From Enoplosus armatus (lineage: Eukaryota > Chordata > Actinopteri > Centrarchiformes > Enoplosidae), in assembly GCF_043641665.1 (NCBI RefSeq), contig NC_092190.1:24293510-24357509 (forward strand): a stretch of DNA of 64,000 bases, given 5' to 3'. Below the pieces are notes generated by a model. The model searched no databases, was not told the origin of the DNA, and saw only the letters and a list, made by a program, of their open reading frames with translations. The position numbers and the translations under genes were made by a program. Position 1 is the stretch's first letter. Every line of letters starts with the position of its first letter. Shown one piece after another: positions 40,974 through 52,111 of the stretch.

Positions 40974-41594
40974 GACTCTCGAATAACGCCTCCACTTTCC
41001 TGCCCACAACACACCAACTGATGCAGGTCGCCACTCCATCATTCCTACCCGTGGCATGCTGAGCTCAAACAGCCCCAACTCACAGCCACCACATCACCGC
41101 AGCCTTGTCCCTCTAACTACCTATCCAGAATCTAGCTCAGCTCCCCCCTAGTCTTCAGGTGTTACTTGTGGCGGGTATTTATGTACTGAAACCCGATAGC
41201 CCGGTAAAGCAACCATAGCCTGGCGACCCACCTGCAGCTACGGACGTGCTCCCGAGAATTCCAAAGGGAACCCGCTCTTCGGCCTAACCACGGACAGAAT
41301 AACAATTTACTACAGCCGTGCCCAGGACCAACAGAACTCAGTGCCACACAATCACCAGTGTAAAACAAGCTGGTGACACAAACACACATCCGCAGAAGAA
41401 AGCGACCTGTTATACAGCACAGCTCCTACATTAATGCAAAACGGCTTACTTACCACCTTCGTCTATGTCTCCAAACAACTCGCTCACAACACGAGGTGCA
41501 CGGCCTGCTAACCTCCGACGTCACGTGGACACTACAGCACATTCCACTGACCACCGGTTTCATTCATAAAATCAGACAAGCCCCCATTTGTCAC
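40974..41594. other. Region 5' of the Gypsy gag; possible LTR/leader
   Basis: This would be the leader and 5' LTR of the Gypsy fragment (minus strand). GGCGGGTATTTATGTACTG near 41170 could be LTR text. No gene is supported and no LTR pair was found by eye. Confidence 0.35.
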
Positions 41595-42008
41595 AGGAAG
41601 TCTCTTAAGCAGGAAGGGAGACCAAACAATGACCAAAAAAATGTATTTACAACGTGCTAACAAAAAAGAAAGAGATGAGAAAACAAGAAATAACAAAGCA
41701 AAAGACAACCATGTACACGATGGTTTTTTATACAGCGATACATCGGGCCCAGGTGTGGTTCATGAAGGAAATGATGACCCTCCGACCTGACCTGGATCCT
41801 GCAAAACAAAACGAAAAACAACAGAAGACAGAAGGACACCTAGTGGAGCAGAGGAGTCATCGCAACTCGTGTTAGTTAATGTTAGCTACCAAACTAGCCA
41901 GCCTGCAAAACTCATCACAACCCTCTATGTCTTGTCTTTCATACACCGCACTCCAGTACGTGGTGGACTTGTAGTGATTTTCACCCCTTTGGAAAGGTAA
42001 GTCATGGT
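41595..42008 (+). repeat. Duplicated 5' segment of OR unit, copy U1 (LINE-free)
   Basis: CTCTTAAGC, GGAAGGGAGAC and ACAACGTGCTAACAAA, then TGGATCCTGCAAAACAAAAC and GGAAAGGTAAGTCATGG. It recurs at 47352-47822 and 52457-52924, in the same orientation and at high identity. Here it runs directly into GTTCTGTGGTAAACG, whereas the other two copies have a LINE inserted at that point, so this is the empty site. Confidence 0.8.
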
Positions 42009-42545
42009 TGTTCTGTGGTAAACGTAACGTAAGTGATTGTAGAGTTCAGTGGTAGCAGTGACTCACTAGCCATTTGTGAGGATGCTGGTGCGGTAAACAT
42101 TTCCATGGTAACAGTGAGCTCCATCAATCTGAGACGTCGCTGTTACACTTTGGGATTGTGGGTAGTGTAGTACTTCTCTATGACACAGCAAGTAAAATAT
42201 GTTTTTCTTAAAACGAAGTTGATATCATACGGACTTTTGGCTTCTACAGGAGCATATACCCTTGTTTCACAATCTCATAGTTCGTGGTAAGTCTACCTTG
42301 GATGGGTATGACATTATGGCACCTGTTCTCCAGGTGAGTCCAATGTCCCCTTCCTGGCTTTGGGACTCCTGCAACATGTAAACATTATCTCTTCCAAACT
42401 TTTGACCAATTAGCAAAAGACTTTGCGATCACATTTTCCAACCCCAGCCTCTGGGTCTCCTGAAACACAAAGTTTTCCAAACTGCTGAGCAACCCTGCTT
42501 ACAAGAGTCTCTAGAGTTTGATGCATGTCAGCCGTTGTTGGTACG
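42009..42545 (+). other. Duplicated 5' flank of OR 12
   Basis: Matches 50371-50905 and 58994-59528 with few differences (for example ATGCTGG/TTGCTGG near 42080). No coding region is supported; the small minus-strand frame shared by all three copies (60 codons) has no domain. Confidence 0.7.
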
Positions 42546-42659
42546 GACTTCAATGAGATCCATGGGGGGGTGAAGTAATATGATAAACACACTCCACAGA
42601 CTCAAACAGTTCAGTTGTGAATTCTGGAGATGAAACTTCTAAGTGTGTCTTTAGGTCAG
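42546..42659 (+). promoter_or_regulatory. Conserved OR leader block, upstream of OR 12
   Basis: ACTTCAATGAGATCCATGG, GGGGGTGAAGTAATATG and CACTCCACAGACTCAAACAG, ending AGGTCAG followed by CTAACTG. The donor-like GT is CT. OR 12 has 12 extra bases (within CAGTTGTGAATT) relative to OR 13 and OR 14. It ends 178 bp before the ATG; TCTTTGACAG just before the ATG could be an acceptor. Confidence 0.6.
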
Positions 42660-42837
42660 CTAACTGTAAATGAAAGACTCTCAAGTACAGGTGACATGTT
42701 TATTGAGTGACAGTTCTTTTCTCAGTTTTCACTGATCCATATTAGTTTTTATTACAAAATATTATTACAATCCACCTCTTTTATTCACATAGTTTGTTTT
42801 ACTTATTAATATTGAGTCTTAGTCTTTGACAGTCTTA

Positions 42838-43764
42838 ATGGATAATGAATTAAATGGAACATATATAACTTTTGGAGGGCATGTGGAAGTTCACAAATAC
42901 AGATATGTTTATTTTGTGATTATGTTCACAGTATATATTCTAATAATATGCAGTAATTCTACCATTGTGTATATTATCTGGATTCACCAAAACCTCCATG
43001 AGCCTATGTACATCTTCATTGCAGCTTTGTTAATCAACTCTGTTCTTTTCAGCACTGTGGTCTACCCAAAGCTTCTGATCGACTTGTTATCTGAGAAACA
43101 GATCATATCATATTCCGCCTGTCTCTTCCAATTTCATGTATTTTACTGTTTAGGCGGTTCAGAGTTCTTACTGCTGGCAGCCATGTCCTATGACAGGTAT
43201 GTGTCTATATGTAAACCTCTGCAATATCCAACTATCATGAGGAAAACCACTGTCAGTATTTTCTTGGTTTTAGCCTGGACTCTACCTGCCTCTCAGCTCA
43301 CTGTGCCAACTGCTTTGAGCGCCAAAGAAGAACTCTGTAGCTTTATTTTAAAAGGAGTTTTTTGCAATAACACAGTTTACAAACTTCAATGTGTGATCTC
43401 AAAAGCACGTTTTATACGAGATATGATCATACTGCTTAATGTTGCACTTCTCCCTGTGCTTTTCATATTTCTTACATACACCAGGATACTCATAATATCC
43501 TATCGAAGTAGTAGAGAAGTCAGGAAAAAAGCTGCACAGACCTGTTTACCCCACCTGATAGTTTTGTTAAACTTTTCCTGTTTGTGTGTGTATGATGTCA
43601 TTATAGTTGGACTGGAATCTAATTTTCCAAAGACTGTGCATTTAATAATGAACCTACAAATCGTTTTATATCATCCTCTCTTTAATCCAATCATGTATGG
43701 ACTGAAAATGAAAGAAATTTATAGACACCTCAGGAGGTTGTTCTGTCCAGCCAAAGTGAACTGA
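42838..43764 (+). CDS. Olfactory receptor, intact (OR 12)
   Basis: A 308-residue odorant receptor, M-D-N-E-L-N-G-T-Y at 42838; an upstream in-frame TTG is ignored. By residue: NGT 6-8; TM1 about 24-48; PMY 56-58 into TM2; Cys95 before TM3; SYDRY 117-121; TM4 about 139-157; EC2 Cys167, Cys176 and Cys185; SYR end of TM5 at 221-223; KAAQTC 231-236; NPIMY 283-287. It differs from OR 14 at five residues: Leu for Phe in EC1 (I-D-L), Leu for Val in TM4 (S-Q-L), Arg for His in EC2/TM5, Ile for Thr in TM6, Arg for Lys in the tail. Its EC2 (LSAKEELCSF) is distinct from OR 1-10. Confidence 0.95.
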   Translation: MDNELNGTYITFGGHVEVHKYRYVYFVIMFTVYILIICSNSTIVYIIWIHQNLHEPMYIFIAALLINSVLFSTVVYPKLLIDLLSEKQIISYSACLFQFHVFYCLGGSEFLLLAAMSYDRYVSICKPLQYPTIMRKTTVSIFLVLAWTLPASQLTVPTALSAKEELCSFILKGVFCNNTVYKLQCVISKARFIRDMIILLNVALLPVLFIFLTYTRILIISYRSSREVRKKAAQTCLPHLIVLLNFSCLCVYDVIIVGLESNFPKTVHLIMNLQIVLYHPLFNPIMYGLKMKEIYRHLRRLFCPAKVN

Positions 43765-44054
43765 TGTATCACTCATGACTGATTAGTTTCTCATTTCTTG
43801 TGTAATAATCCTGAAGATAAGTGACTCCTCTGATCATTGGATGGTGTTTAATGTAAGAATGTGTTTCTATGACTGACACACAGTAAAGAGTAACAGCAGC
43901 TTCAACAATGTCATGACTGATCAATGTGTTGAAGTTACTCCTTTTTCTAACATAGTATGTCCTAGTATGACCGCCCACTTTTTGGATGGCTCTGGAGGTG
44001 AATTTGTCGTTTCAGAAAATCATTTCAGAAAGAGTTTTAATCCTGGAGCCAACC
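43765..44054 (+). other. Duplicated 3' flank of OR 12
   Basis: Matches 52112-52401 and, with a gap, 38735-39000. It breaks off at GGAGCCAACC where the minus-strand LINE begins; about 48 bp present after OR 13 (52402-52449) are missing at this insertion. Confidence 0.7.
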
Positions 44055-44413
44055 AGAATCAGAAATACTTTATTGATCCCCGGGGGGAAATTGCACAGTA
44101 CCGGTGCTCCCATTCAAGAGTAGAAAGTCGCATAATTTAGAACTAAGAGTATGTACAAAATATAAAATACAAAATATATATAAAGTACAAAATATAAAAA
44201 TAAGAAATACAAAATACAAAATATACACATTTACAGTATTTAAGTGAAATGAGGTAAAAATATATACAATAACAATGTATATGTATGTATGTGTTGCACT
44301 AAAGTGTGTGACTATATATGTATTGCACTTAAACATTTAGAATAAATAGTGAGGTGGTGTATGAACAGGTGAGGTAGATACAGATTTCCAGTCTCTTCCT
44401 GAGTGTCTGACCC

Positions 44414-45721
44414 TCAGAGGGAGGAGTTGAACAGTTTGATGGCCACAGGCAGGAATGATTTCCTGTGTCGATCTGTTGGACATTTGGGAGGAATGAGTCT
44501 CCCACTGAAGCTGCTCTTGTGTCCGACCAGTACGTCATGGAGAGGATGTGAAACATTGTCCAAGATGCCCCGCAGTTTAGACAGCGTCCTCCTCTCTGAC
44601 ACCACCGTCAGAGAGTCCAGCTGCACCCCCACAACGTCACTGGCCTTGCGGATCAGTTTGTTTAGTCTGTTGGAGTTCGCCACCCTCAGCCTGCTGCCCC
44701 AGCATGCAACAGCATAGAGGATAGCACTGGCCACCACAGACTCATAGAACATCCTCAGCATAGTCCAGCAGATGTTGAAGGACCTCAGCCGCCTCAGAAA
44801 GTAGAGACGGCTCTGGCCCTTCCTGTAGAGAGCATTAGTGTTCTTTACCCAGTCCAGTTTATTGTCTATGTGAACTCCCAGGTACTTGTAATCCTCTACA
44901 ATGTCGACACTGACCCCCTGGATGGAAACAGGGGTCATCGGCGCCTTGGTCCTCCTCAGATCAACAGTCAGTTCCTTTGTTTTTGTCACGTTGAGCTGCA
45001 GGTGGTTCTGCTTGCACCATGTGACAAAGTTCTCCACAGCAGCCCTGTACTCCTCTTCATCACCCTTACTGATACATCCAACTATTGCTGAGTCATCAGA
45101 AACCTTCTGAAGATGGCAGGTCTCAGTGCAGTAGCTGAAGTCCGTGGTGTAGATGGTGAAGAGGAAGGGGGAGAGGACAGTCCCCTGCGGGGCCCCGGTG
45201 TTGCTGACCACCCTGTCTGACACACAGTGTTGTAAGCGCACATACTGTGGTCTGCCAGTCAGGTAGTTGACAATCCAGGACACGAGGGGGGCATCCACCT
45301 GCATCTCCGTCAGCTTCTCACCCAGTAGAGCCGGGCGGATGGTGTTGAACGCACTGGAGAAGTCAAAAAACATGACTCTCACAGCGCTCGCCGGCTTATC
45401 CAGGTGGGCGTAGACGCGGTTGAGCAGGTAGATGATGGCATCCTCCACTCCAAGTCGGGGCTGGTAGGCGAACTGAAGGGGGTCCAAGTGTGGCTTGACC
45501 AAGGGCCGGAGCTGCTCTAGGACGAGTCTCTCCAGGGTCTTCATGATGTGGGAGGTCAGTGCCACGGGTCTGTAGTCCTTGGAGCCACTGGGACGCGGCG
45601 TCTTTGGAACAGGAACGAGGCAGGACGTCTTCCACAGCACGGGGACCCTCTGAAGACTCAGGCTCATGTTGAAGACGTGGTGAAGTACTCCACATAGCTG
45701 GGGGGCACAGGCTTTAAGCAC
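44414..45721 (-). pseudogene. LINE reverse transcriptase, copy 1
   Basis: An open stretch of about 435 codons, starting at M-L-K-A-C-A-P-Q. RT motifs are RVPVLWKTSCLVPVPK, YRPVALTSHIMKTLERLV, DPLQFAYQPRLGVEDAI, MFFDFSSAFNTIRPALL, GAPQGTVLSPFLFTIYTTDF, the catalytic KVSDDSAIVG, LQLNVTKTKEL, YKYLGVHIDNKLDW, and the C-terminal KSFLPVAIKLFN. The residue before S-D-D is Val where copy 2 has Phe. It should be the C-terminal half of an endonuclease-RT protein; the 235-bp upstream deletion cuts it off, so it counts as a broken gene. Confidence 0.85.
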
Positions 45722-45771
45722 CCTGGGGCTGACACCATCGGGGCCTGCAGCCTTGCTGGAGTGGAGTCTCC

Positions 45772-47256
45772 TCAGCTGTCAAATCTGTTGAAAAACAGAT
45801 TCAGTTCGTTGGCCCGGTCCACACTGCCTTCAGCTCCTCTGTTGTTGCTCGGCCTGTAACCCGTGATGGTCCTCATTCCACTCCAGACCTCTCTGGTGTT
45901 GTTCTGCTGGAGTTTCCACTCCAGCTTCCTCCTGTACTTCTCCTTGGCCTCCCTGATCTTTACCTTCAGTTCCCCCTGGATCGTTCTCACCTCGTCTCTG
46001 TTGCCAGCTCTGAGGGCCCTCTTCTTTTTGTTCAGTATGGCCTTGATGTCCTTTGTCACCCATGGCTTGTTGTTAGAATAACAATGGACAGTCCTTGCTG
46101 GGACAGTGGAGTCCACACAGAAGTTGATGTAGTCCGTGATGCACTCTGTGAGCCCATCAATGTCCTCTCCATGCGGCTCACAGAGTGCCTGCCAGTCAGT
46201 CACCTCAAAACATCCCTGAAGTGTCTCATAAGCCTCCTCCGACCATCTCCTCACTGTCCTCGTGGTTGCAGGCTGGCTCTTGACTAGAGGCACATAACAG
46301 GGGTTGAGGTGCACTAGGTTGTGGTCTGACCTACCCAGAGGGGGGAGGGGAGAGGTGCTGTATGCATCCTTAACGTTAGCATACAATAAGTCCAGGGTCC
46401 TCTCCTCTCTAGTGGGACAGCTCACATACTGTGTGAAGGTGGGAAGTGTCCTAGCCATGGTGACGTGGTTGAAGTCACCCGAAATGGCAATGAGTGCATT
46501 CAGGTGTTGAGTCTGTAAACGGGCTATGGCGGAGTGAATGACGTCACACGCCGACTTCGGGTTGGCAGAGGGGGGGATGTAAACAGTCACAACAATGGCA
46601 TGTGAGAATTCCCTGGGCAAATAATACGGCCTGAGTCCAACAGCCAACAGTTCAATGTCCGGGCAACAGACACGATCCTTGATGGTGATGTGGGAAGGAT
46701 TGCACCACCGGTTGTTAACGAGAACGGCAAGTCCCCCTCCTTTACGCTTACCGCTCCCGGTGCAATCCCTGTCGGCCCGGACGGTCTGAAAGCCGTCGAT
46801 GGATACGTTGTCGTCGGGAATGTCCTGGTGCAGCCATGTCTCCGTAAAGCACATTAAACTACACTCCCGGTACTCCCTCTGACTCCTGGCCAGCGCCGTC
46901 AGCTCGTCCATCTTGTTTGCCAGCGATCTCACGTTGCCCATGACGAGAGAGGGGAGACACGGCTTATATCTCCCTTTCTCCATAAACCTCTGCTGTCTCG
47001 ACCCAACTCTCTTCCCTCGTCGCTTCGTTCCCCCTCTGCATCCTCTGCGTGTTTTTCTCCAGATTTCAGCGGGGATCTCCGATGATCTGGTCTCCAAGCC
47101 GGCCGGCTTCAGAGCGATCAGCTGATCTCCGGAGTAAACAATGCGGCCTAGAAGTTGCTGCGCGACCGTCCGATGTTTGAATGAAAGTAATTCCAGAGTG
47201 AAAAAGAAGTACCAGAACTCTCTCCACCAGCATGTTGGAAGAGGACACAACTTCAA
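45772..47256 (-). pseudogene. LINE endonuclease and linker, copy 1
   Basis: An open stretch of about 494 codons. After a variable N-terminus comes MGNVRSLANKMDELTAL, CFTETWLHQDI, GGGLAVLVNNRW, VVTVYIPPSANP, IAISGDFNHV, TLDLLYANV and GRSDHNLVHLNP. These are the N-E-T-W-G-D-x-N-S-D-H series of apurinic-type LINE endonucleases. A linker rich in Lys/Arg (ILNKKKRALRAGNRDEV) and ANELNLFFNRFDS follow before the deletion stops the frame. The true initiator is probably within the M-E-K-G-R-Y or M-G-N-V-R region. Confidence 0.82.
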
Positions 47257-47351
47257 AAGTCAGTACTTAAAAAAGTTCTGAGTTAAACAAAGAAATAAAG
47301 GAGAAAAGTAAGAAAAAGAAGAAAACAAACAGGAGCGACTGTAACATGTAG

Positions 47352-47822
47352 ACTGTCATAGCCCGGCTCTTAAGCTACGACCCGGAAGGGAGACGAAACG
47401 GGTTTTTAAACAACGAGCAGGTGTGTTTATTTACAACGTGCTAACAAAACAGAAAAAGATGTGAAAACAAGAAATAACAAAGCAAAAGACAACCGTGTCC
47501 ACAATGGTGGAGACCAGTCTATGGGGAAGTGGTGATGTTTTTATACTGCATCACACCGGGTCCAGGTGTGGTTCATGAAGGAAATGATGACCCTCCGACC
47601 TGACCTGGATCCTGCAAAACAAAACGAAAAACAACAGAAGACAGAAGGACACCTAGTGGAGCAGAGGAGTCATCGCAACTCATGTTAGCTAATGTTAGCT
47701 ACCAAACTAGCCAGCCTGCAAAACTCATCACAACCCTCTATGTCTTGCCTTTCATACACCGCACTCCAGTACGTGGTGGACTTGTAGTGATTTTCACCCC
47801 TTTGGAAAGGTAAGTCATGGTT
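47352..47822 (+). repeat. Duplicated 5' segment of OR unit, copy U2
   Basis: ACTGTCATAGCCCGGCTC onward, matching 52457-52924 almost base for base, and 41595-42008 in its right part. CATGTAG at 47345 and at 52450 mark the same junction, so the repeat period is 5105 bp. The origin of the segment is unknown; it may derive from an LTR. Confidence 0.8.
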
Positions 47823-47823
47823 A

Positions 47824-50370
47824 TGTTATGTTAAATGCCATACAAGAGAAAATAAGACTTTGGACTTGCTGTATGCGAATATCAGGGATGCATACAGCTC
47901 CACTGCCCTCCCCCCACTGGACAGATCAGACCACAACCTCGTCCTGCTCACACCATCATACAAGCCTGTGGTTCAGCAGCATCCAGCTACAGTGAGGACA
48001 GTGAGGAAATGGTCTCATGAGGCCATGGAGTCACTGCGTGGCGCACTGGAGGCCACTGACTGTATTGCCCTGTTTGAACCACATGGTGAGGACATTGATG
48101 GCCTGACAGACTGTGTCTCGGAGTACATTGGGTTCTGTGTGGACAACTCCATCCCCTCTACCCTAACAACAAACCCTAGGTAACTAGAGACCTGAAGGCT
48201 CTTCTCAATGAAAAGAAGAGGGCTTTCAGAGCAGGGGATCGCACTGAGCTCAAGCGAGTAGAAAGAGAACTGAATCACAGACTAAAGGAAAGCAAGGATG
48301 CCTACAGCAGGAAACTGGAGGAGAAGCTGGAGAGGAACAAGGCCAAAGAGGTGTGGAGTGGGATGAGAGAGATCACCGGCCTTCAGAAGAAAGGTGGGGG
48401 GAGCGCTGCTGAGGGGAACGCTGAAAGAGCCAATGAGTTAAACCAGTTTTTCAACAGGTTTGACTCCACCACCCCCACCCCCAGTAGCCCCTCCATGGCT
48501 CCTGGGAGCCTGAACTCCACCTCACTTCCCCCCTCACACCTCTACAGCAGACACCCCTCTGACTTGCACCCCCCACCACCCATTATCACCCCACTGCTAA
48601 CACCCATCAAAGACTCTGCCTCATCCCCCACCACCCACACCGGACTACACATCACAGCCAGGTGACGAGAGAGCTAAAGAGGCTCAGCCAGGGACAAGCT
48701 GCTGGACCGGATGGCATCAGCCCTCGCGTGCTGAAGGCATGCTCCAGCCAGCTTGGTGGAGTCCTCCAGCATCTCTTTAACCTAAGCCTGAACCTTCAGA
48801 GAGTTCCAGTGTTATGGAAAACATCCTGCCTGGTCCCAGTGCCCAAGAAAAGCCGCCCTACAGCACTGAACGATTACAGGCCCATAGCACTGACCTCCCA
48901 CATAATGAAGGTCATGGAGAGACTGGTCCTTGCACACCTTAGACCACAGGTGTGCCCATCACAAGACCCACTGCAATTTGCATACCAGCCCCGTGTGGGG
49001 GTTGATGATGCTATAATCTATCTGCTGCAGAGGGCCTACTCATCACGGGACAGACCCAACAACACAGCCCGCATCATGTTCTTTGACTTCTCCAGTGCCT
49101 TCAATACCATCCAGCCCACACTGCTGAAGGCCAAGCTGGAGGACATGCAGGTGGACGCTCCCCTCGTCGCATGGATCCACAGCTATCTGACGGGCAGACC
49201 ACAGTTCGTAAGACTACAGGGCCGTGTGTCTGACCGTCTGATCAGCAACATCGGAGCCCCCCAGGGAACTGTCTTATCTCCCTTTCTCTTTACCACCTAC
49301 ACTGCAGACTTCAAACACTGCACAGAGTCCTGTCATCTGCAGAAGTTCTCAGATGACACGGCCATAGTAGGATGTGTGGAGAGTGGACGGGAGGAGGAGT
49401 ACAGGGACCTGGTGGACCGCTTCGTGGGATGGTGTGGGGAGAATCACCTGCAGCTGAACGTGGCAAAGACTAAGGAGATGGTGGTGGACTTCAGGAGGAA
49501 CAAGTCCCCACCCTCTCCTGTTTCCATCGGTGGGACGGATGTGGAAATCGTTCCATCATACAAATACCTCGGTGTCCATCTGGACAACAAGCTGGAGTGG
49601 TCCACCAACACGGATGCTGTATACAAAAAGGGCTTGAGCCGGCTTTTTTTCCTCAGGAAGCTCAGGTCCTTCAATGTATGCGACAGGATGCTCCAGATGT
49701 TCTATCAGTCTGTTGTAGCGAGCACCATCTACTTTGCTGCGACCTGCTGGGGTGCAGGGATCAAAGCAAAGGACGCCAACAGACTGAGGAAACTCACCAA
49801 GAAGGCAGAGTCTGTTGTTGGCTCCAGGCTTGTCCCCCTGGAGGAGGTGGTTGAGGAGAGGATGCTAGCTAAACTGCTAGCAATCATGGACAACACCTCC
49901 CACCCCCTCCATAACACAGTGGACAAACTGAGGAGCAGCTTCAGCAGCAGACTCATCCAACTGTGCTGTCCCTACTGCTGTCAGACTTTTTAATACATCT
50001 GCCTCTGCCAGACCGGTCCTCACAGAACTGGACTGAACCGGACTTTCTGCACTACCTCACTGCACCCTCACACTTTGAATATATATCATATATATATTAA
50101 GCCTACACAGTCATCACATAACATACACTATATTGATATTATATATCATTCTATTCTGTGTATGTATGCTTGTGTCTGTATTATCTGCCACCACCTCCTG
50201 ACTACTTGTGCACCTATTTATTTATTTTAGACTTTGCTGGCTAATGTACGTTTTTGTATAATTTTCTTTGTGTATTTGTTCTTATATTTCTTGTGTATTT
50301 TGTGTTTTGGCTGCTATGACAATTTAATTTCCCTTTGGGGATGAATAAAGTTATCTATCTATCTACCTAT
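47824..50370 (+). mobile_element. 5'-truncated LINE (CR1/L2/Rex1-like), plus orientation, copy A
   Basis: A LINE inserted in the OR-unit 5' flank, as shown by the empty site at 42008. It begins inside the endonuclease (ENKTLDLLYANIRD) and ends with GGGGATGAATAAAGTTATC plus TATC/TACC repeats at 50350-50370. Its RT is related to, but distinct from, the minus-strand LINE family. An identical insertion is present in the next unit, so it predates that duplication. Target-site duplication is at most a few bases (GGTT/TTCTG). Confidence 0.88.
47860..49993 (+). pseudogene. LINE endonuclease end and reverse transcriptase, broken, copy A
   Basis: Three frames in a row: 47860-48183 (LDRSDHNLVLLTPSYKP, ends at a stop in CCCTAGGTAACTAG), 48184-48660 (KALLNEKKRAFRAGDRTELK, then a Pro/Ser-rich linker), and 48662-49993 (RT). 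RT motifs are GQAAGPDGISPRVLKACSS, RVPVLWKTSCLVPVPKK, MFFDFSSAFNTIQPTLL, GAPQGTVLSPFLFTTYTADF, KFSDDTAIVGC and YKYLGVHLDNKLEW. The C-terminus ends early, IQLCCPYCCQTF. The same stop and frameshift occur in copy B, so the element was already inactive when the unit was duplicated. Confidence 0.87.
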
Positions 50371-50905
50371 TCTGTGGTAAACGTAACGTAAGTGATTGTA
50401 GAGTTCAGTGGTAGCAGTGACTCACTAGCCATTTGTGAGGTTGCTGGTGCGGTAAACATTTCCATGGTAACAGTGAGCTCCATCAATCAGAGACTTCGCT
50501 GTTACACTTTAGGATTGTGGGTAGTGTAGTACTTCTCTATGACACAGCAAGTAAAATATGTTTTTCTTAAAACGAAGTTGATATCATACGGACTTTTGGC
50601 TTCTACAGGAGCATATACCCTTGTTTCACAATCTCATAGTTCGTGGTAAGTCTACCTTGGATGGGTATGACATTATGGCACCTGTTCTCCAGGTGAGTCC
50701 AATGTCCCCTTCCTGGCTTTGGGACTCCTGCAACATGTAAACATTATCTCTTCCAAACTTTTGACCAATTAGCAAAAGACTTTGCGATCACATTTTCCAA
50801 CCCCAGCCTCTGGGTCTCCTGAAACACAAAGTTTCCCAAACTGCTGAGCAACCCTGCTTACAAGAGTCTCTAGAGTTTGATGCATGTCAGCCGTTGTTGG
50901 TACGG
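50371..50905 (+). other. Duplicated 5' flank of OR 13
   Basis: Same sequence as 42009-42545 and 58994-59528. No gene is seen. Confidence 0.7.
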
Positions 50906-51006
50906 ACTTCAATGAGATCCATGGGGGGGTGAAGTAATATGATAAACACACTCCACAGACTCAAACAGTTCTGGAGATGAAACTTCTAAGTGTGTCTTTA
51001 GGTCAG
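50906..51006 (+). promoter_or_regulatory. Conserved OR leader block, upstream of OR 13
   Basis: As for OR 12 but without its 12 extra bases: ACTTCAATGAGATCCATGG to AGGTCAG followed by CTAACTG. The GT is again CT. It ends 178 bp before the ATG. Confidence 0.6.
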
Positions 51007-51184
51007 CTAACTGTAAATGAAAGACTCTCAAGTACAGGTGACATGTTTATTGAGTGACAGTTCTTTTCTCAGTTTTCATTGATCCATATTAGTTTTTATT
51101 ACATAATATTATTACAATCCACCTCTTTTATTCACATAGTTTGTTTTACTTATTAATATTGAGTCTTAATCTTTGACAGTCTTA

Positions 51185-52111
51185 ATGGATAATGAATTAA
51201 ATGGAACATATATAACTTTTGGAGGGCATGTGGAAGTTCACAAATACAGATATGTTTATTTTGTGATTATGTTCACAGTATATATTCTAATAATATGCAG
51301 TAATTCTACCATTGTGTATATTATCTGGATTCACCAAAACCTCCATGAGCCTATGTACATCTTCATTGCAGCTTTGTTAATCAACTCTGTTCTTTTCAGC
51401 ACTGTGGTCTACCCAAAGCTTCTGATCGACTTTTTATCTGAGAAACAGATCATATCATATTCAGCCTGTCTCTTCCAATTTCATGTATTTTACTGTTTAG
51501 GCGGTTCAGAGTTCTTACTGCTGGCAGCCATGTCCTATGACAGGTATGTGTCTATATGTAAACCTCTGCAATATCCAACTATCATGAGGAAAACCACTGT
51601 CAGTATTTTCTTGGTTTTAGCCTGGACTCTACCTGCCTCTCAGGTCACTGTGGCAACTGCTTTGAGCGCCAAAGAAGAACTCTGTAGCTTTATTTTAAAA
51701 GGAGTTTTTTGCAATAACACAGTTTACAAACTTCAATGTGTGATCTCAAAAGCACATTTCATACAAGATATGATCATACTGCTTAATGTTGCACTTCTCC
51801 CTGTGCTTTTCATATTTCTTACATACACCAGGATACTCATAATATCCTATCGAAGTAGTAGAGAAGTCAGGAAAAAAGCTGCACAGACCTGTTTACCCCA
51901 CCTGATAGTTTTGTTAAACTTTTCCTGTTTGTGTGTGTATGATGTCATTACAGTTGGACTGGAATCTAATTTTCCAAAGACTGTGCATTTAATAATGAAC
52001 TTACAAATCGTTTTATATCATCCTCTCTTTAATCCAATCATGTATGGACTGAAAATGAAAGAAATTTATAAACACCTCAGGAGGTTGTTCTGTCCAGCCA
52101 AAGTGAACTGA
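51185..52111 (+). CDS. Olfactory receptor, intact (OR 13)
   Basis: A 308-residue odorant receptor, M-D-N-E-L-N-G-T-Y at 51185, with the full OR motif set described for OR 12. It differs from OR 14 by two residues only: Ala for Pro in TM4/EC2 (V-T-V-A-T-A-L) and Gln for Arg in the TM5 start (H-F-I-Q-D-M). It lies in the second complete duplicated unit, downstream of a dead LINE. Such recent copies may respond to the same ligand, or one may be under relaxed selection. Confidence 0.95.
   Translation: MDNELNGTYITFGGHVEVHKYRYVYFVIMFTVYILIICSNSTIVYIIWIHQNLHEPMYIFIAALLINSVLFSTVVYPKLLIDFLSEKQIISYSACLFQFHVFYCLGGSEFLLLAAMSYDRYVSICKPLQYPTIMRKTTVSIFLVLAWTLPASQVTVATALSAKEELCSFILKGVFCNNTVYKLQCVISKAHFIQDMIILLNVALLPVLFIFLTYTRILIISYRSSREVRKKAAQTCLPHLIVLLNFSCLCVYDVITVGLESNFPKTVHLIMNLQIVLYHPLFNPIMYGLKMKEIYKHLRRLFCPAKVN

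Larger units (their letters stand above)
44055..47344 (-). mobile_element. Near full-length non-LTR retrotransposon (CR1/L2/Rex1-like), copy 1
   Basis: A 3.3-kb LINE on the minus strand. The 3' end (left) has an AGAATCAGAAATACTTTATT tail, the 5' end (right) stops at GCGACTGTAA near 47344. It encodes an endonuclease and a reverse transcriptase, listed separately. Compared with copy 2 (54944-58506), 235 bp between the two domains are deleted at 45780/45781, with GTC shared at the break, shifting the frame. The 5' end is about 30 bp shorter than in copy 2. Clade by memory of the RT; not tested. Confidence 0.88.

Noticed and set aside
42410..42592. 60-codon minus-strand frame kept in all three OR 12-14 flanks
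   Set aside because: Its retention follows from very recent duplication; it overlaps the leader block antisense and has no domain.
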